Assembly (NCBI RefSeq): GCF_018390645.1
Contig: NZ_JAHBGC010000021.1
Span: forward strand, 1 to 47,717
Reading direction: 5' to 3'
Length of the DNA stretch: 47,717 bases
Origin: Ancylobacter dichloromethanicus
GTDB lineage: Bacteria > Pseudomonadota > Alphaproteobacteria > Rhizobiales > Xanthobacteraceae
Below the pieces are notes generated by a model, which did not search any database, was not told the origin of the DNA, and saw only the letters and a program-made list of their open reading frames with translations. Made by a program: the position numbers and the translations under genes. Shown here one piece after another: positions 1 to 8,414 of the stretch (the stretch's first letter is position 1; every line of letters begins with the position of its first letter).

Positions 1-33
1 TGATCACCCCGGAGACTACGCCAACCTCAATTC

Positions 34-431
34 CTACCAACTCCGCGACGGCACCGCCGTCAATCCGGCGATCCAGTGCTCGGCATAGTAGGCCTTTACA
101 CGCGCATCGTTCATGACCCGCTCGCTATGCTCGACGAGCGCCGGCGCCATGCGCTCCGTAAGATCCATTGGAACATGATCCAGGACTCCAGATGTAAGTT
201 GCCGAATCAACATTAGCACCTTCAGATCCGCGACCGACAACCGGTCTCCAGCGAAATAGCGTCCGCCATGCGCCTCGAGCCGTTGTCCAAGTCGGGTGAG
301 GTAGAACGGGATTGGGCCGTCAACAAGCGCCTTTCGCCGCGTCTTCTTTTCGTTCTCCGGGAGCAATACGGTCGCTGCGATTTGACTGGTAATATCCTCC
401 ACCGCACCCATCGCTTCATCGCATAGCGCCG
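34..431 (-). pseudogene. Glutathione S-transferase, C-terminal part (split by IS)
   Basis: This is the 3' part of a GST gene, about 130 codons, ending in a TAG stop at 36-34. It encodes the all-helical GST C-terminal domain; the segment YFAGDRLSVADLKV is the conserved N-capping/hydrophobic staple region (S-x-A-D) of that domain. The 5' part lies at 1848-2111, on the other side of an IS256-family element. Joining the two halves through a single copy of the 8 bp target duplication gives a continuous reading frame (…SDLWAAAL + CDEAMGAVED…) of about 217 residues, a normal GST length. It is the last gene of the nitrilase/CoA-transferase operon. As it stands it has no start site of its own and is probably inactive. 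The N-terminal half resembles sigma-class enzymes. Confidence 0.85.
424..431. repeat. Target site duplication, left copy (TAGCGCCG)
   Basis: The 8 bp sequence TAGCGCCG directly abuts the left end of the IS and is repeated at 1848-1855 on the right. Eight or nine bp duplications are usual for the IS256 family. Using one copy as the join restores the GST frame. Confidence 0.9.
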
Positions 432-458
432 GAGCTATCGCCAATTTTTGGTGACGGC
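432..458 (+). repeat. Left terminal inverted repeat of the IS
   Basis: Outer 10 bases GAGCTATCGC and inner 11 bases TTGGTGACGGC are identical to the complement of 1821-1847; the mismatches fall among the bases between these blocks. Confidence 0.88.
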
Positions 459-466
459 CTGACCGG

Positions 467-1749
467 TCAGGCGGCGGCGGTTATGGGCTGGCGGTCATTC
501 GGTTTGGCGATGACCTCGATCCCGTCGTTGAATGTCACACCGAGAACGAGTTTTGGCAACTGGTTGTGGCCATCGAGACGACGCCAGCTTTTCTGCGCGG
601 CCTCGAGCAGTTTGAAGACCATCGCGAGCGCCGTCCTGTTGGACAGGCACCCCTTCGATCGGATCGTGCGGTGGCGCACGGTAGCGAAGGTGCTTTCAAT
701 GGGATTGGTCGTCCGCAGGTGTTTCCAGTGCTCGGCCGGGAAGTCGTAGAACGCCAGTAGCGTGTCCCGGTCCTTGCTCAGGCAGTCGGCCGCCTTCTCG
801 TATTTGGGCGTGTAGCTCTCGATGAAGGCGTCGAACGCCAGCTCGGCGGCGGCCTTGGTTTCGGCCATCCAGATCTCCTGCAGTGCGCGTTTGGCCTTCG
901 GCTGCTGGCTCTTCGGCAACTTGGCGAGCACGTTCGCGGTCTTGTGCACCCAACAGCGCTGCTCGCGCGTTTTCGGCCAGACCTCACCGGCGGCCTTCCA
1001 GAACCCGAGCGCGCCATCGGCGATGGCGAGCTGCGGCGGCACGTCGAGCCCGCGCCGCTTCAGGTCGAGCAGCAGATCGCGCCAGTCCTGCGCGCTCTCG
1101 CGGGCACCATCGGTGAAGCCGACCAGTTCCTTGCGGCCTTCCGGCGTCGCGCCGATCAGCACCAGGATGCACTGCTTTTCGTCTTCGAGGCGCGCCTGGA
1201 GATGGATGCCATCGGCCCAGATGTAGACGTAGCGCTTCACCGACAGATCGCGCTTCTGCCACGCGGTGTGCTCGTCGAGCCAGCCGTCCTTCAGGCGGCC
1301 GATGGCGGATGCTGACAACCCGACAGCATCCTTGCCGAGCAGCGCCGCCAGCGCCTCGGAGAAGTCGCCGGTCGAGATACCCTTCAGGTAAAGGATCGGC
1401 AGCAGCGTCTCGATCGACTTCGACCGGCGCATGTAGGGCGGCAGGTCGACGGAGAGAACCGGATGCGGTCGGGATCGGCGGCGTCCGCCTCGCGATCGCG
1501 TACACGCGGCTGGCGGACGGCGACCGGACCAATACCGGTCATCACCTCGCGTTCCGGCAGGTGACCGTGGCGCACGACGCGCTGGTGGCCGTCCGCGGTC
1601 TTCAAATCGGCATGCTTGCCGAGAAAGTCCGCGACCTCGGCCTCGACCGCCTGGGCCAACAGAGCACGCGCCCCATTGCGCAAGATTTCGGTGAGTTGAT
1701 CGTCGACGTTTCCTGGCTGAATCAGCTTGATGATGTTATCTTTGGACAC
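467..1749 (-). pseudogene. IS256-family transposase, frameshifted
   Basis: This mutator-type DDE transposase reads from a GTG at 1749 (preceded by GAAGGAG) through SKDNIIKLIQPGN…; the frame is lost near 1444-1456 and continues from RRSKSIETLLPILYLKGIST to a stop at 467. The expected junction (IRFSPS…LPPYMRRSKSIE) is off by one base, consistent with a single-base deletion. The downstream part keeps the catalytic triad: D in YIWADG, D in LAIADG and E in NPIEST, plus the C-x2-H motif CWVHK typical of the family. IS256 transposases are normally made from one continuous frame, so I read this as an inactivating mutation rather than programmed frameshifting. A sequencing error cannot be excluded. 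Confidence 0.85.
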
Positions 1750-1820
1750 GGCATATCGCTCCTTCGGTGGAGAAGTGGAGGCGTCAAGCACCCCCACGAT
1801 ATGCCGCCTTCCCGATTCCC

Positions 1821-1847
1821 GCCGTCACCAACTTTCAGCGATAGCTC
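1821..1847 (-). repeat. Right terminal inverted repeat of the IS
   Basis: Read on the minus strand it starts GAGCTATCGC and ends TTGGTGACGGC, matching the left end at 432-458. Confidence 0.88.
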
Positions 1848-2111
1848 TAGCGCCGCTGCCCAAAGGTCTGAAGGGTAGAGATCGACGAGCCTGCCCACAT
1901 ATCTATTGATGGCATTTGACTGCGCCAAGGTCTGTCCGTCTACTTCGAGAACAGGCAGAGAGCCAAAGGGCGTATCTGCCTTCCGCCGCTCCCAGTCGGC
2001 AAAGGACACGCGGTCATCTTCGAACGCGATCCCTCCAACTGAGAGCGCCAGTCTTGCAGGCTCACCGCGCCCGCCGTGAAAGTCAAAGTAAGTCAGCTTC
2101 AATTTGGGCAT
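1848..2111 (-). pseudogene. Glutathione S-transferase, N-terminal part (split by IS)
   Basis: The first 88 codons of the interrupted GST start with ATG at 2111. The segment KLTYFDFHGGRGEPARLAL is the thioredoxin-fold start with the catalytic Tyr of sigma/alpha-like GSTs, and GSLPVLEVDG followed by LAQSNAINRYV carries the cis-Pro and the glutathione-binding Gln-Ser pair. The frame runs into the IS end after WAAAL. Without the insertion it would continue into 431-34. The gene lies 168 bp downstream of the nitrilase gene and is the last member of the operon. The 1848-1855 octamer is the right copy of the target duplication. Confidence 0.88.
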
Positions 2112-2279
2112 GACCTGGTCTCTCTATGGCTGCCTTCTTGCAACCGATGGACATCGCCTTCTTTGGTGTCGCTTCGTCACTTACTTGCCTGGGAAGATCA
2201 CGCTTGGAGATAAGCCCCACCAATGGCGCACGCTGCTAAGCGCTACGAGCTTTGCCGATCGACCCATAAACCACTCGCG

Positions 2280-3197
2280 CTAATCGCTTGGATTATATCG
2301 ATCACGGTTGACTTTCAGACGAAGGACGTCGTCTCGGCTGTAGTGACCGGCAGGATCGAGTTTGAGGTGTTCGCCCATGACGATTTCCACATCGATGTCC
2401 GCATACAAAATCTTCTCCTCACCGATAACGGGTCCCGCGATTATCAAGCCGCCAGGTGCAACAATCATTGAGCCGCCGTCGTTTATTACGCGTCTATCTG
2501 TGACGATATGTTCTCTGAGTGGAAACGCGTCAGGTATGTCGGTAGCGCGCAGCAAGCCAGAGGCCGAGATCACATAGACTCGGCCCTCCATTGCGATGAA
2601 CTGTGAGATGTTTTCGGTCACGACTAGGTCTCCGGGCCAGACAGCGACGTGCAGTTGCTCGCCCTGGGCGTACAAGGCTTGGCGCGCAAGCGGCAACCAG
2701 TTCTCGTAACAGTTTAGAGCGCCAGCCCTTAGTCCCTTGAAGTCGTGAACCTCAAGCCCACGACCGTCGCCGTCGCTCCAGATCAAACGCTCGTGGAATG
2801 TGGGTTTGAGCTTGCGATGCACCCCGACAATTCCCTTGTCGGGGTGGATAGCAGCGAGCGAGGCGTAGACCGAGCCACCAGAGGCCGTCCGTTCAAGGAA
2901 ACCGACGTATACAAACACGCCGAGCTTTGCGGACTCGCTCCAGATCGCCGCCAGTTCAGGTCCGTTGGCAGCAATGGCGCTGCGCAGATAGGCGATGTGG
3001 CCGACCTTCAGCAGCGCGTCGTTCGCAGCGATCGACGGAACCCGTAGCCAGGAAGGGTATCCGGCAATGAACACCTCTGGAAAGGCGATCAGCTCCGCAC
3101 CGCCACTTGCAGCCTGACGCAAAAACTCCAAGGCTCTGTCCGTCGTCGCAGCCGAGTCGAGAAACACCGGCGCCGCCTGAATAGCCGCAACTCTCAT
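2280..3197 (-). CDS. Nitrilase (carbon-nitrogen hydrolase)
   Basis: A 305-residue branch-1 nitrilase, which hydrolyses a nitrile to acid and ammonia in the cytoplasm. The catalytic Glu-Lys-Cys set is visible: E41 in FPEVFIAGYP, Lys in HRKLKPTFHERL near 129-131, and C163 in NCYENWLPLARQA, followed by the usual VAVWPG strand. The start is taken at MRVAAIQAAP because GGAGG lies about 10 nt upstream and the family begins here; an in-frame ATG 25 codons upstream would add a tail without homology. It sits between two GST genes in the CoA-transferase operon. The combination suggests processing of a nitrile whose acid product is activated to a CoA ester. The substrate is not evident from sequence; CYENW rather than CWEN leaves aliphatic and arylacetonitrile types open. 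Confidence 0.88.
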   Translation of the reverse strand: MRVAAIQAAPVFLDSAATTDRALEFLRQAASGGAELIAFPEVFIAGYPSWLRVPSIAANDALLKVGHIAYLRSAIAANGPELAAIWSESAKLGVFVYVGFLERTASGGSVYASLAAIHPDKGIVGVHRKLKPTFHERLIWSDGDGRGLEVHDFKGLRAGALNCYENWLPLARQALYAQGEQLHVAVWPGDLVVTENISQFIAMEGRVYVISASGLLRATDIPDAFPLREHIVTDRRVINDGGSMIVAPGGLIIAGPVIGEEKILYADIDVEIVMGEHLKLDPAGHYSRDDVLRLKVNRDRYNPSD

Positions 3198-3324
3198 TGT
3201 GCTTTCCGCCTCCGGAGAAGTCCTGCCTAGGTGATAGTTCTTCTCCAGAGTGTCATGGCTGACGCGAGACATCTCCTACCCGCGCCACTGGTGACCCACC
3301 GTGCTTCACCAGCATCTGTCATTC

Positions 3325-4038
3325 TCATTGGCGGCCGGTCGATCTTGGCGCGAGGTGCTGTGCAGTTTGGTTAAAGAGGTGGGGATGAGTGCTCGCGTTT
3401 ACCGTTTTGGTAAACTGGGCCTCCTTGAGAAGATCGACCGCCCGTCTGACCGCTGGCCGACTCTTGATCTTGGTCCGCCAAGCAGCCACTGCCGGAAACG
3501 CAGCCAAATCGATCCCTAAGCTCTTCGCTATAAAGATCCACGGAAATGTCATCATGTCGGCAATTGAATACTCTCCGAGGATGTAGTCTCCCCTCGACAG
3601 ACGCGTCTCGAGGACGCGGATGCAGCGTTCGTACTCTCCACGATATCGATTTAGCGCGTAATCGAAGCGCTCGGGCGCGTAATTCACAAAGTGGCTCAGC
3701 TGTCCTGCCATTGGTCCGAGATTGGCCGATTGCCAAAATAGCCACTCATTACGCTCCTTGCTGCGCAATGAGGGCTCCCCCCCAAAAAGACCTGTCGCCT
3801 CGAAGAGATAGAGGAGGATGGCGCCGCTTTCGAACACGGTCACAGGCTGAATGCCTGTGCTATGGTCAACAATCGCTGGAATCCTTGCATTCGGACTGAT
3901 TGCCAGAAAGCTCTCGGCAAACTGATCCCCGTTAGTAGGCAGGCTCAGAAGCACGGTTCGGTAATCGAGGCCGCACTCCTCAAGCATGATCGCGACTTTC
4001 CAGCCGTTTGGTGTCGGAGCGTAATAGAAATCTATCAT
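3325..4038 (-). CDS. Glutathione S-transferase, Nu-class/YfcG-like
   Basis: A 237-residue GST. The N-terminal thioredoxin fold begins IDFYYAPTPNGWKVAIML, which matches the Nu-class/Ure2p-like pattern (TPNGxKV) in which a Thr/Asn pair rather than a Tyr activates glutathione. SPNARIPAIVDHST holds the cis-Pro and VFESGAILLYL the Glu-Ser glutathione-binding pair. The C-terminal domain carries YSIADMMTFPWI (S-x-A-D). The last 30 residues are not conserved. Its ATG overlaps the stop of the upstream CoA-transferase gene by four bases (ATGA), so translation is probably coupled. Nu-class members usually act as disulfide reductases or peroxidases on glutathione adducts; a role in handling an electrophilic nitrile metabolite is inference. 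Confidence 0.85.
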   Translation of the reverse strand: MIDFYYAPTPNGWKVAIMLEECGLDYRTVLLSLPTNGDQFAESFLAISPNARIPAIVDHSTGIQPVTVFESGAILLYLFEATGLFGGEPSLRSKERNEWLFWQSANLGPMAGQLSHFVNYAPERFDYALNRYRGEYERCIRVLETRLSRGDYILGEYSIADMMTFPWIFIAKSLGIDLAAFPAVAAWRTKIKSRPAVRRAVDLLKEAQFTKTVNASTHPHLFNQTAQHLAPRSTGRQ

Positions 4039-5186
4039 TTCGCAGGCTCACAAGCCTTGGTATCGCCGAGAATCAAAGCGGTGTGCTCACCGAGCGCCGG
4101 CGCCGGTGATGGTAGAGATGTCGGCGTACCAAGAAACTGGGCTGGCGTCCGCGCTTGTCTTAAGCGGCCGGCGACGGGATGATCATATTCGATGAGTGTT
4201 TTGTTGGCCGCGATCTGGGGGTGATGCCGCATCTCGGTTCGCGTCAACGCTGGTGCACAAGGTACCCCCGCAGCCTCGAGACGCGCGAGAAGCTCGTCCC
4301 TTTTGAATCCGGCCACGATGGATTGTGTAAGTGTCAGCCTGGCTTCCCGGTTGACCTCTCGAAGCTCGGCATCCGCGAATCGCGGATCCAACAATATGTC
4401 TGGGCGGCCAGTCGCTCTCGCCAAGCCTTCCCAGTCTTTGTCTTGCATCACAGAGATGCTCAGAAAGCCATCCGCAGCGCCATAAATGAGATCCAAAAAG
4501 GACTGCGCCTCTTCGCGATGCAGCTCGTCGTTTACAAAGGTATGCCCGTTCATGTCAGACCCCCAGAGGAAGGCGACAACGGTATCCAACATTGAAAGTC
4601 TGATCTCTTGTCCGACGCCTGAACGCTCGCGTGCTAAGAGGGCCGCGACAATAGCCTGACTAGTTTGAATTGCGGTCAGCTTGTCCGGCAAGATTGTGCG
4701 GATCAGCCTCGGGCGGTCTTCGTCAGAACCGGCCTGCACTGTTGCCAAGGACGAGACCGCCTGGACCAGGGGATCGTATGTGGGTTTGTCGGCGAGTGGG
4801 CCTTCGAAGCCAAATCCAACAATCGATGTGTAGATAAGGCGAGGATTGGAGGAACAGAGGGCGTTGGAACCGAGACCCAGCCGCTCCGCGACGCCGGGCC
4901 TAAAATTTTGAACGAAGACGTCCGCATCTGCCACAAGTTGCTTTACTGCGTTCAGGCCAGATGGGTCCTTTAGATCAATCACAACCGATTTCTTGCCGCG
5001 GTTGTTGTTCAGATAGGACGCTGAAAGCCCGCCGCGCCTTGTTGAGAGTTGTCGGGTGTAGTCGCCCTCCGGCCGCTCAACTTTGATGACCGTGGCTCCC
5101 TGATCAGCGAGAATCATTGTCGCCATCGGACCCGAGATCACCGTCGTCAGGTCTATGACTCGTACGCCTTCAAGTGGGCCTGGCAT
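4035..5186 (-). CDS. Family III CoA-transferase (CaiB/BaiF type)
   Basis: A 383-residue protein that transfers CoA between carboxylic acids through an enzyme-bound anhydride. It starts MPGPLEGVRVIDLTTVISGP, the family N-terminus, followed by ADQGATVIKVERP and SYLNNNRGKKSV. The catalytic Asp is expected in IRLSMLDTVVAF. The start at 5186 is preceded by GGGAGG; an upstream in-frame ATG at 5390 would add 68 residues of low-complexity sequence across the promoter. It is the first gene of the minus-strand operon (CoA-transferase, GST, nitrilase, GST). The leader contains a TGTCGACA octamer and a 23 bp dyad, suggesting GntR-type control. Compared with the CoA-transferases at 21.3 and 33 kb it has lower GC, in line with an accessory origin. 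Confidence 0.88.
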   Translation of the reverse strand: MPGPLEGVRVIDLTTVISGPMATMILADQGATVIKVERPEGDYTRQLSTRRGGLSASYLNNNRGKKSVVIDLKDPSGLNAVKQLVADADVFVQNFRPGVAERLGLGSNALCSSNPRLIYTSIVGFGFEGPLADKPTYDPLVQAVSSLATVQAGSDEDRPRLIRTILPDKLTAIQTSQAIVAALLARERSGVGQEIRLSMLDTVVAFLWGSDMNGHTFVNDELHREEAQSFLDLIYGAADGFLSISVMQDKDWEGLARATGRPDILLDPRFADAELREVNREARLTLTQSIVAGFKRDELLARLEAAGVPCAPALTRTEMRHHPQIAANKTLIEYDHPVAGRLRQARTPAQFLGTPTSLPSPAPALGEHTALILGDTKACEPAK

Positions 5187-5285
5187 GCAATCCTGTCCTC
5201 CCCCAGACTCGGCCGGCCCTGACTTTAGCTCTCCAGACAGGGCCGCCCCAGCAGCGCAACGCCCGAATGATCCGCCGATCACCCG

Positions 5286-5322
5286 TGTCGACATCAATGT
5301 ACAATACTCATAGAGAGTTGTA
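5286..5322. promoter_or_regulatory. TGTCGACA octamer and TACAA…TTGTA dyad upstream of the CoA-transferase operon
   Basis: TGTCGACA at 5286-5293 matches the motif repeated in the right part of the window. Next to it, 5300-5322 is an imperfect dyad (TACAA and CTC on one arm, GAG and TTGTA on the other). Both lie about 100-135 bp upstream of the start codon at 5186. An AT-rich stretch follows at 5321-5340. Operator function is inferred. Confidence 0.5.
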
Positions 5323-5494
5323 TAGATTTTTATAAGAGATGTGAAGTCGGTGAAGGTGCCTCGACTTGCCCCTCCGGCAGCAGTGTCCAAATGCCAACCG
5401 AAAAGCCTTGGTGGAAGCGAAATCCGCTCGGCTCGTGACGTCTTTACCTGCTAGCCCGACCGGCGGGCAATAAACGGGGGATACGGCAATTAAA

Positions 5495-5827
5495 ATGGCT
5501 CTAACTCATTCGCGAAGGCGCCCGACTGTCAGGCGGGCAATCTTCGTTTCGCTGGTGGTGGGAACGGTTCTCAACCTTATCAACCACTATGACGTATTTC
5601 TCACACAGACTTTGAGCTCATCGGTTCTGGTACAGATGGGCCTGACCTATCTCGTTCCGTATCTGGTTTCGACTTACAGCCAGGTCGCAGCCATTATGGA
5701 GGCCCATCAGGGTGGCTGGGGGTCTCCCCCAGCCGTCACTGATAGGGCGCCTGCCTCTTCAGGCGTCCAGGTTGCCTCACCTTTAGGGCCCCTGAATACG
5801 TTGCACAACTCTGGGCACCCAAGCTGA
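5495..5827 (+). CDS. NrtS-like small membrane protein (nitrate/nitrite transport family)
   Basis: The first roughly 65 residues match the NrtS family. RRAIFVSLVVGTVLNLINH forms the first membrane helix and LTYLVPYLVSTYSQVAA the second, with the family signatures VGT-x-LNLIN and YLVPYLVSTY. NrtS proteins are short (about 70-85 residues), small nitrate/nitrite carriers in the inner membrane. Here the frame continues past AAIMEAHQG to 110 residues through a hairpin at 5714-5734; the tail (GGWGSPPAVTDRAP…) has no family features, so the original C-terminus was probably replaced at a rearrangement joint near 5700. No strong ribosome binding site is visible. It is divergent from the CoA-transferase operon. 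Status (functional or remnant) is open. Confidence 0.6.
   Translation: MALTHSRRRPTVRRAIFVSLVVGTVLNLINHYDVFLTQTLSSSVLVQMGLTYLVPYLVSTYSQVAAIMEAHQGGWGSPPAVTDRAPASSGVQVASPLGPLNTLHNSGHPS
5714..5734. repeat. Perfect 9 bp stem hairpin at the end of the NrtS-like frame
   Basis: GGCTGGGGG, loop TCT, CCCCCAGCC. It coincides with the point where NrtS homology ends and where the minus-strand remnant ends. It could be a former element end or a terminator without a T-tract. Confidence 0.5.
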
Positions 5828-6179
5828 GCGGGTCGCCGAGGTTCTCGCCGCTATCATGTTCGAACAAGGGTGCCAGTCGTTCTTGGCATTCGGCCAGCAC
5901 GCGCTCGCACCAGGCTTCCGGGCTGCCGTCCTTGTCGAACATGTCGCTTTTCACGACGGTCAGCAATTTTCCGCGGAGCTCGTTGGTGTCGTAGCTATAT
6001 CCATCCAGCGAGGCCGTCCGCCAGTTCAGGTCCCGCGTGGCCGCCCCGATCGCGAGCGTAGCGAGCTTGACCTGTTTCCAATCCAGCCCGTCGACGTGCA
6101 GCAGGCGCCATGCGTCGTAGAGATTGTAAATCGGCGCGGGGTCTGGACGCCGATCTGCGCTGTAACGTCCTGATTTACT
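5736..6179 (-). pseudogene. Unrecognised protein fragment
   Basis: An open minus-strand frame reads SADRRPDPAPIYNLYDAWRL … LLTVVKSDMFDKDGSPEAWC … LAPLFEHDSGENLG. Composition and periodicity look protein-like (hydrophobic/charged alternation, few rare codons). There is no credible start: the frame is open back to a stop just above 6179 and the first ATG is at 5966, in the middle of the conserved-looking part. The last 25 codons run into the GC-rich hairpin region. I do not recognise the family. It lies between the NrtS-like gene and a deleted integrase, so it is probably a leftover from a rearrangement. Confidence 0.35.
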
Positions 6180-6245
6180 TCATATCAGCGGGGCGCATTG
6201 CCTCATCAATAATGTTACCGGAGAACTGATCGTCAGGAGTGGGGC

Positions 6246-6273
6246 GGCGATACCGAATCGGATCGGTATCGCC
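6246..6273. repeat. 10 bp inverted repeat just upstream of the integrase remnant
   Basis: GGCGATACCG, an 8 nt spacer, then CGGTATCGCC. The arms are perfect. It lies 20 bp upstream of the integrase start codon; it could be a transposase or repressor site of that element. Confidence 0.5.
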
Positions 6274-6293
6274 GATGGCAGGATGGAATCAGC

Positions 6294-7463
6294 ATGGGTA
6301 CGCGGCGCGAGATCACGGCGGCGGTGGTGGACCGCTATCGATCAGCGGGGCGGATGGATAAGGGGCGCATTCTCGACGAACTTTGCGCGGTGACGGGCTG
6401 GCATCGCAAGCATGCGGTTCGGGCGCTGGCCAGTCATGTCGGAATTTCGCCGGAGGCCCGGCGGCAGCGAAGCCCGACCTATGGCGCTCCTATCAAGGAT
6501 GACAGCGCGTTCATGAACGATGTCGTCGTGCCCTGGTGTCGCGCGCAAAAAATCGAGGTGACGCGTTCGCGCGCCTATAAGAAGAATGATCAAGCTTTCG
6601 TCGAGCAGAAGAACGGCGCGGTCGTCCGACGGCTTGTGGGATACGGTCGCTTCGATGGCGGCGAGACGACGCGTGTGCTGGAACGTTTGTATGCTGCATC
6701 TCGGCTGCACACCAACTTCTTCCAGCCGTCCTTTAAGCTAAAGTACAAGCGACGCGAAGGCGCAAAAGTGATCAAGCGTTATCATGTTCCGGCCACGCCC
6801 TATGAGCGCGCACTAGCGCACCCGAAATTGAGCAGGGCCGTCAAGCGGCGTCTTCGAGAGATTTATCGCACGCTCGATCCTGTGGCTCTGCTGGCTGAGA
6901 TGAGGGACGCTCAGGCGGAGCCTGGCACGCGCGTCGGCGCCCGCGCGAGTAAGCTCGCGGCAGTAGCCAGCCTACCGGCACCGACAACGAACGCAGCAGC
7001 GTTCGCGAAGAGGCTTGGCAATGATGTGCATCTGGGGGAGCAGCGCATCATCCATCGGCGCATGCACAAGCCATATAAAAAGCGTGTCAGAATGCCATCG
7101 ATTCTCGATCCGCACCGCGCTGACATCGAGCGCTGGCTGGCGGCCGAGCCTCGTCTGACCGCGCTGGCAATCCTCGGTCGCCTCGCCGAACATTCCCCCG
7201 AAAAGTTTGGGCCGCCGCAGCACACCATCGTGCAGCGCTTGTTGCGATCGCTCAGACGAAATGCAGCCGAGGTGATCGTCCCTCGCATGGCGGGGGGTAC
7301 GGCACCGGCCGCCATTGGTGATCCCGGGACTGGGGGCGGCGCTGCGTGTGATGGGCACTCCGCGACGCCCCCAGTCCCTCCGATCCTGCGAGCAATGACG
7401 CAACCTCGGACCGGCCGACAGTCGGAACTATATCCGTCAAGCGAAAGTAACATTCTCAGGTGA
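6294..7463 (+). pseudogene. Integrase/transposase (rve-type DDE) with internal deletion
   Basis: The N-terminus MGTRREITAAVVDRYRSAG followed by GRILDELCAVTGWHRKHAV is the helix-turn-helix start of a widespread proteobacterial integrase-core transposase group. In that group about 120 residues follow before the segment FMNDVVVPWC. Here TYGAPIKDDSAFMNDVVVPW joins the two directly, so the part holding the first catalytic Asp residues is missing without a frame loss. The third catalytic region (NDQAFVEQKNGAVVRR, with E) and the downstream LYAASRLHTNFFQPSFKL are kept. The C-terminal 150 residues continue to a second domain and a Pro/Gly-rich tail. It cannot be catalytically active as read. The deletion is my inference from remembered family architecture; an alignment would settle it. 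Confidence 0.75.
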
Positions 7464-7647
7464 GGCAATACGCGGGGTCAAGGTTCGGCGCCGATTCACA
7501 CCGAGAACGAGCCGAACCCAACTCGAGCACTTTTGCGGCCTCCAAGGTGAATACTCAGGCTGAAGCCATTGCACCGACTTCGTCGCTCCTGGCGGGGCGC
7601 GAGACAGAGCTCGACGCGTTATTGCCCAGCCGTTTAAAGGAATTTAG

Positions 7648-7682
7648 CCGCAAGGGTACGACACCCTTGCGGATTTTATCTT
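7648..7682 (+). terminator. Rho-independent terminator
   Basis: CCGCAAGGGT, loop ACGAC, ACCCTTGCGG is a perfect 10 bp stem directly followed by ATTTTATCTT. Orientation favours plus-strand transcription, i.e. read-out from the integrase remnant. Confidence 0.75.
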
Positions 7683-8414
7683 CGTCCAGTCTTCTGGTAA
7701 GATATTGATATTATTCGCATAACATAGATTATGGAATATATTCCTAGAGGGTGATTGACGCGCATTGTATTCTCCCGAACGTTTCCTTTGAGAGCCGCCC
7801 GAGGAGACCCGTGATTTTGTGCGCCTGACTGCGCCGATCAAAACTAACTTGGGACAATGACCCACCGGATTATTTGGTGATCCATCCTGGAAGACGAATT
7901 TAACAAACAAACGAGCCAATTTAACAAACAACGAGCCAATTTGCCCCGCGACCTCGCAAGCCGAGCCGATCCATTTATCAAGAGGCGGTTGCTTGATCTC
8001 GCGGTCCCGTACGAAAAAAGACCAGCCAAAACCAGACCCTGCCGCCAGTATCGATTACCCCCCAAGCTGATGCCGACCACTAGAACGGCGGGGTGAGGCT
8101 GGCTAGCGCGGGGACACGCAACCATCTCAAATTGCTGTTTCGGGCGATAGGCATTTAAACAGACGACCGACATCTCGCCCTTTCTTGCCAAGATGTCCGG
8201 CGGGATCAGCGTTTTTTTGGAACCTCTGAACTCATGCTCTCTCCTCCGTGTCCTCGGTTTCATATTCGTTTATGAGACGATTGAACGAACTTGAACTCAT
8301 CGAAGCAGCAGATTCACTATGAAGCAAGTTGCTCAGCGTCCATCGGCGATGACTGAGCTCGCCGCAAAAAACGTGGCAGCTGCGTTGCGACGAATTAACT
8401 CCCCCAATTCTCTT
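7683..8414. other. Gene-poor stretch without a supported gene
   Basis: This AT-richer 730 bp segment lies between the terminator and the 3' end of bioA. It holds a short tandem duplication at 7897-7937. Frames present in it have no recognisable domains and atypical codon use. No promoter for a downstream gene is needed because bioA reads toward it. Confidence 0.5.
7897..7937. repeat. Tandem duplication of a 20-21 bp unit
   Basis: The unit AATTTAACAAACAA(A)CGAGCC occurs twice head to tail (7897-7917 and 7918-7937), followed by a partial AATTT. The copies differ by one A. Confidence 0.85.

Larger units (their letters stand above)
432..1847 (-). mobile_element. IS256-family insertion sequence, 1416 bp
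   Basis: The element is bounded by terminal inverted repeats at 432-458 and 1821-1847. Both start GAGCTATCGC and end TTGGTGACGGC, with mismatches only in the middle of 27 positions. It is flanked by an 8 bp direct duplication (TAGCGCCG). It carries one transposase gene on the minus strand, typical of the family in size (1.3-1.5 kb) and organisation. It is inserted in the second GST gene of the nitrilase operon. Its GC content is higher than that of the surrounding operon, so it arrived separately. Because the transposase reading frame is broken, this copy probably moves only if another copy supplies the enzyme. Confidence 0.92.

Noticed and set aside
467..1749. Programmed frameshifting in the transposase
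   Set aside because: IS256-family transposases are normally one frame, and I see no clear slippery heptamer at the frame change.
7844..8263. Minus-strand frame of 139 codons in the gene-poor stretch
   Set aside because: No RBS, no recognisable domain, and its end runs through a tandem duplication; protein composition looks random.
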